Assembly (NCBI GenBank): GCA_012861695.1
Contig: JAAOOA010000600.1
Location: 124,001-188,000, forward strand
Length of the DNA: 64,000 nt
From: Trematomus loennbergii
Lineage: Eukaryota; Chordata; Actinopteri; Perciformes; Nototheniidae
Direction of reading: 5' to 3'
Part shown: positions 1-11,900 of the stretch, piece after piece
How the letters are laid out: the number at the start of each line of letters is the position of its first letter
Position numbering within the stretch: position 1 is the first letter of the stretch
The notes under the pieces: generated by a model
What the model was told of the DNA's origin: nothing
Seen by the model: the letters and a program-made list of their open reading frames with translations, nothing else
Database searches by the model: none
Translations under genes and position numbers: made by a program

Positions 1-69
1 GGTTTCATATTCACCATTTCAAAGAAGCCAGTGTGTTGATCAGTTCCCTCGTGATGTTTTTGCTTCCAG

Positions 70-1532
70 GACTCCATTGACCTCTTTCTGGGTAACTTTG
101 CTGTGGATGAGTCTGATGGACCCACTCCTCTCCGTGTGCAGAAGGACTGGAAGTTCCTCACGGTCAGTATATCAGCTTTTCTCTCTTCAGCAGTGAACAT
201 TACTGTGGTTCTTATCCTCTAATCCAGTGATTCTCAAATGGGGGTACGCGAACCCTAGGGGTACGTTGGGGTACTGCAGGGGTACGTGAGATAAAAAAAA
301 TAAAAAGGTTAATTAAAAAAATACCATGCATGATTACAAAAATAATCTTAGTACAATAAGTTAAATAGATCCGGGGGTCCTTGGCTGAGAAAATGTTTCA
401 AAGGGGGTACATTACTGAAAAAAGTTTGAGAAGCACTGCTCTAATCCCTGCTCTCTTACAGCTGCCCATCGTCATGCTGGTGGCCTTCTCCATGTGCATC
501 GTCTGTCTGCTCATGGCGGGTAAGTTCCTCTCACTCATATCATCTGAATCAATTCAACTATAGCTGCAGGCAGTTTGTGATGTATTGACCTAAACACTTG
601 GCTAGTTGATGATGCGTACATTGATATGAACTACATATCTTTATTTAGCTATTGAATTATAAAAACTATTAAATCGCACTAGATATTATAATTTTTTACT
701 TAAAGCCTTGTAAACATTTAATCACCATGACTTAAATAAAATGAAATCTGAAAAGTGAAGATTATTATTTTGCCTCACCTCTACATAAAAGGACCTAGAT
801 CCATGGACACTAGTGTTTTCTTAAAGCTCTGGTCTAATTGGCTCCGTCACATCTGGTCTCAGCTTGTGAACTGAATGGAGAGGGATATAACTTGCTTACA
901 GGCTCACTTTCTGGGGGCTTGGGTAGTACAGCAAGAATCAGTCTGTTCCTGGAGGTGGTGAACTTTTGACAGATGCACCAATGATGAGGCATCGTCAACT
1001 GTATCCCATTGGCTGCTAGAGGTTTACGTTTTTTTTACTATAACCTTGAGTTTTGTCTAAGATCTCCCAAAGATTAAAGCTGGAATCTGATGTTTCCTGA
1101 TCAGAAAGATGACTTACAACTTAATGCCCTTGTGATTTTAAATAAGGGTTATTCAAGTGTTCAGACTGTGAAGTCAATTTACCTCATTTACAGAAGTGCC
1201 TTTCTCAATGGCAAAGTCTACAGGAAAATATATGTTTGGGCCCCATGACATCACGTGACGGACACGGAAGTTGCAATACCACAATTTGGTCTCTCAGAAA
1301 ATGTGCTTTAACACCCGGCACACTTCCTTTCAGCTAAAGATCGTTCCCTGATTGTGTTTTTGGTAAGCAGACTAACTGAGTTATTTGTCTCCCAGGCGAC
1401 ACATGGACAGAGACCCTGGCCTACGTGATGTTCTGGGGGGCTGCCAGCGCCATCACAGCCACCATCATCCTGTTTAACGGCCAAGACTTTGTGGACTCCC
1501 CTAAACTGGTTCACAAGGAGAAGCTGGACTGA
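70..1532 (+). CDS. sacm1l: Phosphatidylinositide phosphatase SAC1, last three coding exons (5' part outside window)
   Basis: Coding exons are 70-162, 462-519 and 1396-1532, joined by GT-AG introns in one open frame of 95 codons plus stop TGA at 1530-1532. The peptide includes [32 protein letters not shown] and a C-terminus ending KEKLD, which I recognise as the tail of vertebrate SAC1 (SACM1L). The family dephosphorylates PI4P and other phosphoinositides in the ER/Golgi; the catalytic Sac domain lies upstream of this window. Visible here are the two membrane-spanning segments ([19 protein letters not shown] and roughly [20 protein letters not shown]) and a lysine-rich cytosolic tail, KEKLD, comparable to the COPI-binding KEKID of mammals. 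The intron at 163-461 holds a MITE. No lesion is seen in the part available. Identity is firm; paralogue (a or b) cannot be decided. Confidence 0.93.
225..438. mobile_element. hAT-type MITE in a sacm1l intron
   Basis: A 214-bp element bounded by 14-bp terminal inverted repeats, cagtgattctcaaa at the left and tttgagaagcactg at the right (one mismatch). It is flanked by a perfect 8-bp direct repeat, ctctaatc, at 217-224 and 439-446. An 8-bp target duplication and CAGTG-type ends are typical of hAT transposons. It has no coding capacity, so it is non-autonomous. The right end lies 15 bp before the splice acceptor of the next exon, so it forms part of the polypyrimidine/branch-point neighbourhood of that intron. 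Confidence 0.88.
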
Positions 1533-4500
1533 CTGAGTGTGTGCGAGTGTGTGTGTGTGTGTGTGAGGAGTATCTGGGCTCAGCAGGTTCACATAGCTCT
1601 CAATGTCCACCGTCTCCTGATCTGCTGCCTCCTTACTGCCCTCCAGACTTTCTCCTTCAGAACCTTTCTCTGCCATTTGTCTACAACATGTTTCCCTCCT
1701 GCAGTGGGACTGACACTCTCCTTCACTCAGCCCACATCTCTTACATTCCTCATACTGGATCGTTACGTTGGTTTTGTCTGCACTAGGTTTACCGTTTTGT
1801 CTTTCGGTCCACTCCAAAACTAATTATTTTAACACTACTCACAATTTTCTTATTTGTTTACGTTTCTTAGGTTTAAATCTGTATAAATGTCATAATAAGC
1901 ATTTTCAATTCTGCATAAGGACACCCATTTGAGGTTAAAGGTGTTTTCAGTGATTCTAAATCCATGTACAGTAAGGTTTTTGGAGCTATGCTGGAACTAC
2001 ATGACGTCCGCAAACTCTACATACTAATGAATATGATGCAGGTTGTCAGATGATCCAGTTTTAATATTGATTGGTGCATCTTTAAAGATACAAAAAATGT
2101 CCCTCAATAATGATTTATGAATGTCAATTAACCCCAGTCAGTCCCTCTCTGAGCACTTAAACATTATTGAAAAGTATATGTTGTCTGTAACTGATGAGTC
2201 TATACAGAATGCCTGTCAGAGTTTTGAATGTAACAAGCCTTACCAACTTGCATATGAAGTATAAATGTGTGACTAATACATGTGTTACTGGGGTGAACCA
2301 ATGTCTTCCTGTCAAGCTAACATGGGACAGTATTTATTGTGATGTTGCACTTTGACATGTACTCCATGTGTGTTGTTGTTCCAGACCCCTGCATCTCGGC
2401 GCACATTTTCTATTTGTTTTCCGGGATAGAAATAGGTCTGGTTGGTCCTTGTTCAGGTTTTTTTGTTACTGTGGAAGAAACATTTGTATAGCTCTCTCTG
2501 TAAGATTAACAGACAACACCATGTGTTTATGGAGGCATAGAGCTACGTCAAAAGATTCACCAACCACCACCAGACATTCAGAAATGTTTAAATACAGTAG
2601 TTCTGCTGTCGATACAGTGGTGCAGTGATGACCTATTTGTGTTGGCCGGACAGGAAGATAACATCGCAAGAGCTACCTTGCAGTTGATTTTGGAACATTG
2701 AAAAAAATGTATATCTTTGGCAAACACACATTTATGATACACGTTTTGTTTAGCAGGATAATCTACACATATTAACACCACTTTGGTTTTTAAGTGTTAA
2801 TGCAATAACTGGCCATAAGAAAACTAGCGCTAGGCAATAAACTAAATGACAGTCACATGACTGCACTACATCACCTCTACGCTAAAGGTTACTAATGTCC
2901 ACTGGGATAGTGTTAAGTAGAGAAATGTAGACAGATAGAAGCTTCAGCCATTTACCAGTGGGGTATTTACTGATGTGTTTTATGTCATAGAACAAAACAT
3001 GAAAATCTGTTCAGCTTGTGTTAACCACAGACCTTATTTGAGATATCAAATTGAGGTAACCAAAAAGCATACAAAAAAAACGTACTTTGAGACAATGGAA
3101 GTGGAAGTGCTGAAATGTTGACACATTTCCGAGTTTTAGGATTCATCCTGTACCACACCAGACCTGTTTGAGTCTCATAACAAATGGCCGATGCTAGCAG
3201 TCAGTCAAAGATCTGGAACCAGGCTCAGTTGTTTCTAGAAACAAATGAGACTGCAGCAGTTTTTAGTGGAATATGTTTAGCTGTTTATCTCCTTGGGTTG
3301 ATCTATGGCTCCATGCATTGCTGTGTAACATCACAGTCTTCACATTGTGGCTTTATTCTACTGTTATCTCCAGATATCAGATGTAGTGTTGTTATCGAGA
3401 CTTAAATGTTTAATTATGTCGAGTTCAAATAAATTAAATTGGTATCTCAGACTTTAGGCATATAAGCATCAACATGGCTCTCCAATTGTTTGTTAATGTT
3501 TTATTATTCAGTTTCCCAAATCCAGCCTTCCATACCTGCCCATCAGTGGAAAGACATTTGAATTGACATTTAAAAATACAATTTGGCTTCTGGTGTTACT
3601 ATAAATGCCTTTACCAATCAAATGTTGGTCACATATGCAAGTGGCTAGCGGATTAGCATCACTCACCAGGCAAAAGACAATTTGAAAATAAAAATGTCTC
3701 AAGCCAGTGGACAAAAAGTACATTTTGCTTTCGGGTTGACTGTGTAGTTAGAGAATTGATCACCATGCCTTTGTAGTCTCTATGATTTCACATGGAAGCT
3801 GTGTGGTGTTAGTTTTGATGATGTGTTTAGGGTCCCTCCAAACATTATGTATCAGATCATACCAACGCTTAGTACACGCCACACGGTGATATTCAGTCTG
3901 TAGTCAAATGTTTAATTTACTCGTCATGCTAGCTTTTAAAGAGGTCATCTAATCTTGATCAGAAATCTGTGTAACGTGTGCAGTGTGGGTGAAACTGTCA
4001 TGGACATATCTTTGTAATTCCTGTACATTTTAAATGTATTTACAGATGTGATACGGCATCATTTGTGAGTGGTTTTATCTGGACATATAAAGTGTGTTTG
4101 GACATTGTATCATTATATGAATTAAAAGATGAATTAGTGTCCATCACACTGTTCAAGGTTCAACATGTTATTGATTTGTTTTTTGGCTGTGAGTTTTGTT
4201 TATGTTGTAAACAATATAATGGGGCCAATGACATAAAACGTGCTTCATGAAGGTGTTTTATGAGATGACTGGCAAAATTACTACAACACATATTCATTTG
4301 GAACCAGGGGACACTAATGCCACTTTCAGGTTTTTTCTGGGATTATTTGTTAGCAATGTTTAAGGAGTTAGTTCTTCATGTAAGGAAATAATGAAATCAA
4401 ATATTCAGTCTAAACTGAGCAATTTAAATATCTGTTGAACTTTCTATCATTAATAAATGGGTTTAAGGTATATGTCACACAAACAGATATATTTGTACAG

Positions 4501-4740
4501 TTTGCAAACCGTGTTGCAGTACAGCTGGTGTTGGTGTTTATGTCTGAAGGTTGCCCATTACTGTCATATATTAGGAACATTGGGATTGTATCATTTTAAA
4601 GCCCTCAGAGTCACTGATTGACTTTCTGTCAGAACATGTCAATGATTGAGTGTTTGTGCTCTTCAGTGATCTGCTTCCAAAGCACGCTTCATCCCGTTGT
4701 TTCTGTAACTGTCAATAAACTCCAGTGAAAAGACATTACC
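1533..4740 (+). other. sacm1l: Probable sacm1l 3' UTR with polyadenylation signal
   Basis: About 3.2 kb after the SAC1 stop codon has no convincing gene in either strand. It opens with a short (GT)n tract (about 1549-1564) and ends near a canonical AATAAA at 4714-4719 followed by T/G-rich sequence, a plausible cleavage region. The 3' UTR extent is inferred from this signal only; an earlier alternative poly(A) site is possible. Confidence 0.5.
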
Positions 4741-5639
4741 TTAATGTCACCTTTACTCTGTTGCCTTTTTTGTATTGGATGCTCAATTGTATTGTGTAAT
4801 ACTGAAAAGTGTATACATCTTTGTGCATGAGTATTTTCCATTTGACTTCTGATATAACATATAACAGTACCTTGTATATATTTTTTGTGAACATTTACAA
4901 AAAATGTAGTTGCATGCTAAATGAAAAGAGACAGGCGCACACACAAGGCAACAATTCATTAGTCTTTAGACAGGTTTCAAATATTAGCATAATGCTGTAC
5001 AAAATATATTATTAAGGTACCGTAATATCTCAGGAGTACAAGAGTGTATAATTAAAGAGGGGAGAGTTTATAGTTCTATGCTACTTCATAAATGAATAGA
5101 TGAACAGGAGCTTCAGCTGCATGTTGAAAGAAGAAGCAGGACATATCCATATGGTTATATTCTGCACCACTGGTGCTTTCTTTCTTTCTTTTTAGCATTG
5201 AAAAATAAAGAATAATCACAAACTAAAATGCAGACCAATCTAACCTTGTAATCATTTTAGGAAAACAAATGAATATTGTGTTACAGACAAACCAAGTGAA
5301 GATGAAAAGGCATTTATCATCAAAGATATCAGTTTTAAGTGTTTCAGTTTCCATTATTTTAATAGCATTTTTACAAAGACATTTATTTAAAGGTTTATAT
5401 TAAAATGTGGATTCTTCACATTGTAAAAACTATGTGCAGTGTTGAAAGTAATTATGAACATTTACTCCAGGCCTACTGTACTTTTACTTGTGTCAAGTAC
5501 ATTTGACAGCTAATATCTGATTACTTTTACTCAAGTAGGATTTGAAATGCTTACTTGTAACAAAGTGTTCCTACATTCATTGTTATATTAGTACTTTTAG
5601 AAATGGTGTACCTTTGTTTAACTGTTTTCTTTCTCAGAC
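4741..5639. other. Intergenic, with a transposon-like remnant
   Basis: No gene is visible. About 5435-5605 reads like a decayed DNA-transposon repeat common in fish (tracts of the form tactttta, actcaagta); I could not define its ends. The rest is AT-rich single-copy-looking DNA. Confidence 0.4.
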
Positions 5640-5795
5640 CAGTAAACCTGCCTTTTTTTTGTTTATCTTATTTTACTATATTTATTTGTTTGCCTGTCCT
5701 TGTTTGTTTACCCTCCCTCATACTGTAAAGCGTCTTTGAGTTGTGAAAAGCGCTATATAAATAAAATGTATTATTATTATTATTATTATTATTAA
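5640..5795 (+). repeat. 3' end of a non-LTR retrotransposon with (TTA)n tail
   Basis: The sequence ends with a LINE-like 3' terminus (gtaaagcgtctttgagt, then aaagcgctatataaat) followed by a (TTA)n tract at about 5770-5794. This is the usual arrangement of 5'-truncated fish LINE copies. It lies about 190 bp upstream of the trnau1ap start codon. Confidence 0.6.
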
Positions 5796-5843
5796 ACACA
5801 CAGCGCTAACTGTTGACGCAAAAACGTAACCAGGACGTTGGAG

Positions 5844-5851
5844 TGACGTCA
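5844..5851. promoter_or_regulatory. CRE-like palindrome TGACGTCA upstream of trnau1ap
   Basis: A full palindromic CREB/ATF consensus lies 133 bp upstream of the trnau1ap ATG, followed by an ETS-like cttcctg at about 5871. Both are common in housekeeping promoters. The transcription start is not determined, so regulatory use is inference. Confidence 0.4.
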
Positions 5852-5983
5852 GCACGTACTGTTGTTGTACTTCCTGCTTCACTTCTCTGCTGCGTAATTT
5901 AGCATGTGCAGCCCTGACTTCTGCTGCTTTATTTAAAACTCTCAGTAATTTCACATTATAATATTAACCTCTTCGGCGGCAGG

Positions 5984-8900
5984 ATGAGCACGTTATGGAT
6001 GGGGAACGTGAGTACTTTACAACTTTATACTACGGTTAATAATTTAATGTGACCACCGTGTTAGCTACGTTACGTACGTTGTATGGATGCGATACAAAAC
6101 TCCTTCAAGAAAACCAGCAGATAATATCGCTTGTTTGTGGATTAACCCTTGTATGAAGTAGCTGGGCTAACGTTAGGGTTTAGTGTTGGTTAACCGCTCA
6201 CACTAACTTAATGCAACACGTAGCTCTCAGCAGAAAGGCCCACCGGGACTAATGTCATGTTAATGGAGTGTCCATTTAGGCCAGATTAGACCAGGTTTAC
6301 ATGAATTGTTATATTAGTCAAACCTGGACTAGGTTACCAGAGACACTGTTTTAAACCCTCAGTCTGATATTGTGTGGATGTAGGAAAATGTATTTCTTTT
6401 TTAATCTCTAATTTATGAAGCAAAGCAAGTCATTCACTTTTCCACGGCACTGTCCTGCAAATAGCTCAGAATAAAAGCTTTGTATTATCAAATGAAGGGA
6501 ATTTCTCTGCGGACAACTTAAGAACGACTTTTATTTTTAACAGGAAGTTATTGTGTACATTTTTACTTTTTTAATGTCTGACATATTCTACAGATATAGA
6601 CAGTTAAACTGTAACAATGTTGCCGCTTTGATGTCAGTATTACAATTGCAATTATTATGACCAATTTTACAGTCACGATAATGGAGCAAATTATAGCAAT
6701 TATAATTCTCATTATCAGGAGATAATAAAGTAAATAATTATGGTTTGTTTAAAAAATAAAATAATGCATAGAATCTGTGCCTGCTTTCAAGTCCATAGAA
6801 TAAATGTATATGATTTAATATCTCTGCAGCTCCACAATACTTTTTTAAACACATTTATTTCAACAAATAACCATGGCCACGACATGTTTCACCAGTTTAA
6901 GTGACCTTAATGGATCTCCTAACTTCTTTAATGTTTCCCTGCGGCTGTGTAGCTGGAGACCTACATGGATGAGAAGTTCATCACCAGATCTTTCTCCACC
7001 ATGGGGGAGCAGGTGGTGAACGTGCGCATCATACGCAACAAGATGACTGGGTAAGAACTACATCTGTAGCAGTTGTCAGTTTTGGACGCGTTCTACTCTG
7101 ACGTTAAACAGTGTGTCTTCACCCAGGGGGGCTCTGGGGTACTGCTTTGTGGAGATGACGGATGAGGCCACGGCTGAGAGGTGTCTCCGCAAAATCAACG
7201 GGAAAGCCTTACCGGGAGCCAATCCGGTATGTAGAGTGATCACACAGTAGCGATGCTTAGACTCCTGAGAAATGACATTGTAGACTTTAATATTTCATTA
7301 ATATTTCTCTCTCACAGCCCACAAGATTCAAGCTAAACCGAGCCACCTTTGGGAAACAGGAGAGTGGGTGAGTTATAAAGCAGGAAATCAAAGATGACCT
7401 TTTTTTCAAAATGATTCCTTCTCTCGTTGACAAAAACCTGACCTCTGTTTTCCCTCGTGTTGCAGTCAGATGTATTCTCTGTTTGTTGGAGATCTGACTC
7501 CCGAAGTGGATGATGGGATGCTCTATGAGTACTTTTACAACCGCTACCCTTCCTGTCGAGGAGGAAAAGTGGTGCTGGACAGCATGGGCAACTCCAAGTG
7601 AGTATTAACATGTCCCCACGCTATATGGAGAAGATGTGTGTTTGTCCCAGGCTTGAAACTTCTTCCAATGGAGTAAACTAGTTCTATAAAAAGGTCTAAC
7701 ATTTCATACACTCAAGATTCCTTCTACAAGCTAATGATAACTTGATCCGTCCTTCCAATTGAGGTAACGTGCATCTTGGGTAGGGATGGGTATCGTTAAG
7801 GTTTTAACGGTACTACTACTTTTATCGATACCGCTTATCGATCCGGTCTTTTAACGGTACTTTTATCGGTTCTTTTGGAGAGAAAAATAAGGTAAAAATA
7901 AGGTAAACTAATTGTGAACAAAACTAACATCGCTTTTTATTTAAATTAAATACATAATATTTCACATCAAAAGAAACAACAACGTTTTAACAAATCATAT
8001 TAAATAATGTGATGACAGAACTGTGAACAGAATAGCTGAAACTTTAACAAAATAAATAACTCAGTTCCCTCTAATCATTAGCCCATGTTTGTATCATTGA
8101 GTTAGCTCCGTGTGTTGCTGCTAGCATACATAATATACCTGACATGGAAACGTTACTCGTGGATGGGGCTACAGAGCTACGAGAAAGACAGTCGAACCCG
8201 GTGCATTCCTCCGTCTGAACGTGGTGCACTTTTGCAAGATGTTTAGACAAATTGCTCGTGTTACCGCCCTGACATGCTAAACTCTTATTGCACTTTAGGC
8301 AACGAGCGAGACGGTAAAGTTGAACCACACCTCGGAGCGCGTTCTATCCGCCATCTCCTCCGTGTGTGTGTGTGTGTTGCTGCATGTAGCAGCTGCGTGT
8401 GTGTAAACTGCCCCGCCCCCTCGCACACAGGCGGGGGAGAGAGATCTCTCGTCTGGATTGGAGAGATCGAAAATACTAAAAACGCATTTTGCAGTCTTTT
8501 TGCGTATTAGAAACAGAGTTGGCGACACTAAAACTGCAATATAATGTTTGTGTAGCAATAATACATATGACGTATATGTTTTACATGTCTCCAGTACCGA
8601 TAAAAAGACCGATAACGTCGGAGCTTAACGGTACCACGGTCTTTAATAATTCAGCCCCGGGGCCCGTTTAATACCGGGGCTCGGTACCCATCCCTAGTCT
8701 TGGGATGTCATTATTTAAGGCTAGGACTAATAGTTTCCTCAAGAGTTATTTGTCGAGCTGCTGAGAGCAACCGAGGAATAGAGAAAACGTATAAAGGCCC
8801 CTATACGGGTCCAGGTTCCTGCTGTGCGGACTGAGGCTGGAAAAAGGAGTCTTTCTTATTATGGTCCTTGGTCTTGGAATGACCTTCAATCACGCCTCAA

Positions 8901-11900
8901 CTGACGGCACTTGTCTCAATAGCATGTTTTAAATTGAAGTTGTCTGAAGTCCTTACCACCAGCTGTAGTGTACTTTTCTTACTGTCCTAATGTGCACAAT
9001 GTAGTGACTGCTTTTTCCTCTTTTGTTTCCTTAGTTATGTTCTCTGTATTTTATATGTTTGTGTTATGTGTTATGTGTAACGTTGCTGCCTTCTTGGCCA
9101 GGTCAGCATTGAAAATGAGATTTTATCTCAATATTTTTATCTGGTTAAATAAAGGTTAAATAAATTAAAAAAAAAAATAATACACCAAAGAACACGTCCC
9201 GACGGACCCGATTGTTGTGTCGCCTCGCGTCTCTGCGTCTTGGCCAACAGTCGCACTGGAACACACCGCAAAGACTTCAGCCGACGGCCAAGTAGCACGT
9301 ACGAACTGTGCATGCGTGAGTGGCAATAACTCTCCTTACCAGCAGGCGGCGGTAGTGTGTATTCGTCATTCAAAAGAGGCAACAACCGACAGGGGGTGTT
9401 TCTCAATGTCGAGTGAAGCTGCTCCAGAGCCACTATTTCAAGCCTACTATGTCAAGCATACTACGTCATTGAGTGCCGCCGAAGGACTGTTCCAATCTCC
9501 AGCATACTTGGAAATCTACCGAGCCCGGCGTACTTCGTTTGGAGAAATTTCGAGGCTGCACATGTGTAGACTCCGCGGTCTTAAAATCCCCACAATGCTT
9601 TGCGCACGGACCAATTTCCCCAAATCTGTGGTGGAAAATGTAAGGATTTCACAAAATATTGATACATGAAATATGCGAATAATGGAAAAGTCTAATAAAG
9701 TCAGAAAAAGACGTGAATTCACTTTAATGCAGCCTTTAAAACCATTGAACAACACGACTACTGCTGCCAGCCCTTACTTCTACATTGGGTTTGAAATGTA
9801 TAATCATCTCATTATAAATGTCGTTTATATTACATTTGGACAGAAAAGGGTAAAGAAGCATAACCTCATTTGTATATACTAATGATAATAATAGTGCACA
9901 TTTAAAAGCCTTTAACTCTAATTCATGAAGTCAAGCAACTCGCGTCATCTGCACTGTCCTATTTCCAAAATAAAAGCCTGGTGTAAACAAATGATTGGAA
10001 TCTGTCAACAGAAAACAGCAGGAGGACTTTTTATGCTGATTTTCCTATTCTTATTCTCTGAAAACTTCGAGCAGCGGCTCCTGGACATTAATTATCACTG
10101 GGACAGTTATTCATCGTAAATAGACGGAGGGTTTCAGCCATATTTCAACTTTTTTACGACGACCTCAGTCTTACAGTAGCGTGGCCTAGCAACAGCTAAA
10201 GCCTGGTAGGCTACTGCATGCTATTTAGCTTAAGCTAGTTGGTAGCAAAATGCCTCCGTTCTCTACAGATGACTTCCACAAACTTCAACAGAAGATGGCT
10301 GTGTTGGAAATGAAAATGCAACGGTTGGAAGTTAACGTGGAAGTGAATGGACTATGTTGTGGGAATAACACCACTTTACCAGTGTTGCAAGATAATGGAA
10401 AAGGGTATGCTAACTCACAGCTAGTTAGCAGCTACAAGGTTTCCAAGGAACAGGAGGGCTGTGTACTGGGTAATAAATCTACAAGTGGTAGTCCTCCCTG
10501 GAACTCTCTGGGTGCAAAGCCTAAGAGTAAATCATTTCCATGGGATTTGGGAGGACGAATAACAGGCAGAGCCCAGCGCTCTGAAATCTGTGATGCGACC
10601 GGCTGGCCTGCATTGTTATCACCCAGGAAGAGTGCCTCTTCAACCCCTATTCATACTAGGAAACAGCCGTGGACAGCTGCTAAAGGGAGAACTACAAACA
10701 ATCCTCCTAAACCACCAAGTGTGCCAATCCAGAACAGATACGCTCCGCTGACCGAGAACCGGAGATCTCTTTCTGATGACCTGGATAACCTGTCCTCTTC
10801 ACACAGCAGGGTAAGGACCAATAGCTACTCCAAAAGTAAAAGGCTAGAGGGAAAGCTAACGACTGGGCCTGAAACTCTGATTGTGGGTGACTCTGCTGTA
10901 AGAGATGTAAAAGGTCTGTGTAGTAAGAACAACACCAAAGTACTCTGTTTTCCCAAGGATATGGTCTCCGACTTGGCTGAGAAGATCCTGCATATTGGGG
11001 CTGAACATCCGACTGTGAAGAATGTGGTACTACATATTGGAACAAATGATGTTGTGAAACAACAGTCAGAAGCGCTGAAAGAAGACTTTAAATGTCTGTT
11101 GGAAACTGTCAGCTCTCTAAATGCGGAGGTGTTCATCAGTGGCCCTCTACCGCCAGTCAGAAGAGGAGTGGAGAGATTCAGCAGACTGTTTGCATTGAAC
11201 ATGTGGCTTTCAGCTGCCTGCACTGACCATTCTGTCCATTTTATTGACAATTTTAACTTTTTCTGGGATCGCAGACATCTTTTTAAGGCAGATGGAGTTT
11301 GCCTGAACAAGTCAGGAGTTAAATTGTTTATCTCTAACATATTCAACTGCCTGCGTCAGCAATCTGTTCCCTCTGCCAAGGACAAGCGGCAAGAGGAATC
11401 AAAACAGGAGAAAGACACAACACATTGCGCAGAAAACCCTGAAGAAGTATCACTGCACCCGCCTGAGGAATGTTCTGATTATGGGAGACCTATGACACAA
11501 ATGGAGGAGCCTCCACTGCCCGTCGCCCCCCCTGTCAACGCCTTTGAGGATACTCTTCATTCATCCCCAGCTCTCTCTACTCTCCGCTCACCCTTTCACC
11601 CTCGCCCTCCCCCCTGGAGTTTGATGACCGCATGAAGGCGAGATGCAGGGTTGGCAGCATGTCCTTTACCCCCGCCCCAACGACGCCCACCAAAATCACC
11701 GAAGCAGAGACGCGCACCATCTCCCCCGTCTTCATCACCGTGCCTACGTCAACCACCTCCCATCCCTTCAAGAAAGCATCTGCAGTCTCCGAAGCCTGAT
11801 AAGGATGTGTGTGTACAAAACGCAACAAACTTTTACTGATATGTGCTGGGTCCAGGCTCAAGGGCATATGGCACTCTCAACTCTTTCCAGCACATGCCGG

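Noticed and set aside
1308..1817. 169-codon - strand open frame over the sacm1l last exon
   Set aside because: Shadow of the coding exon and the (GT)n tract; no domain, and the opposite strand is a recognised gene.
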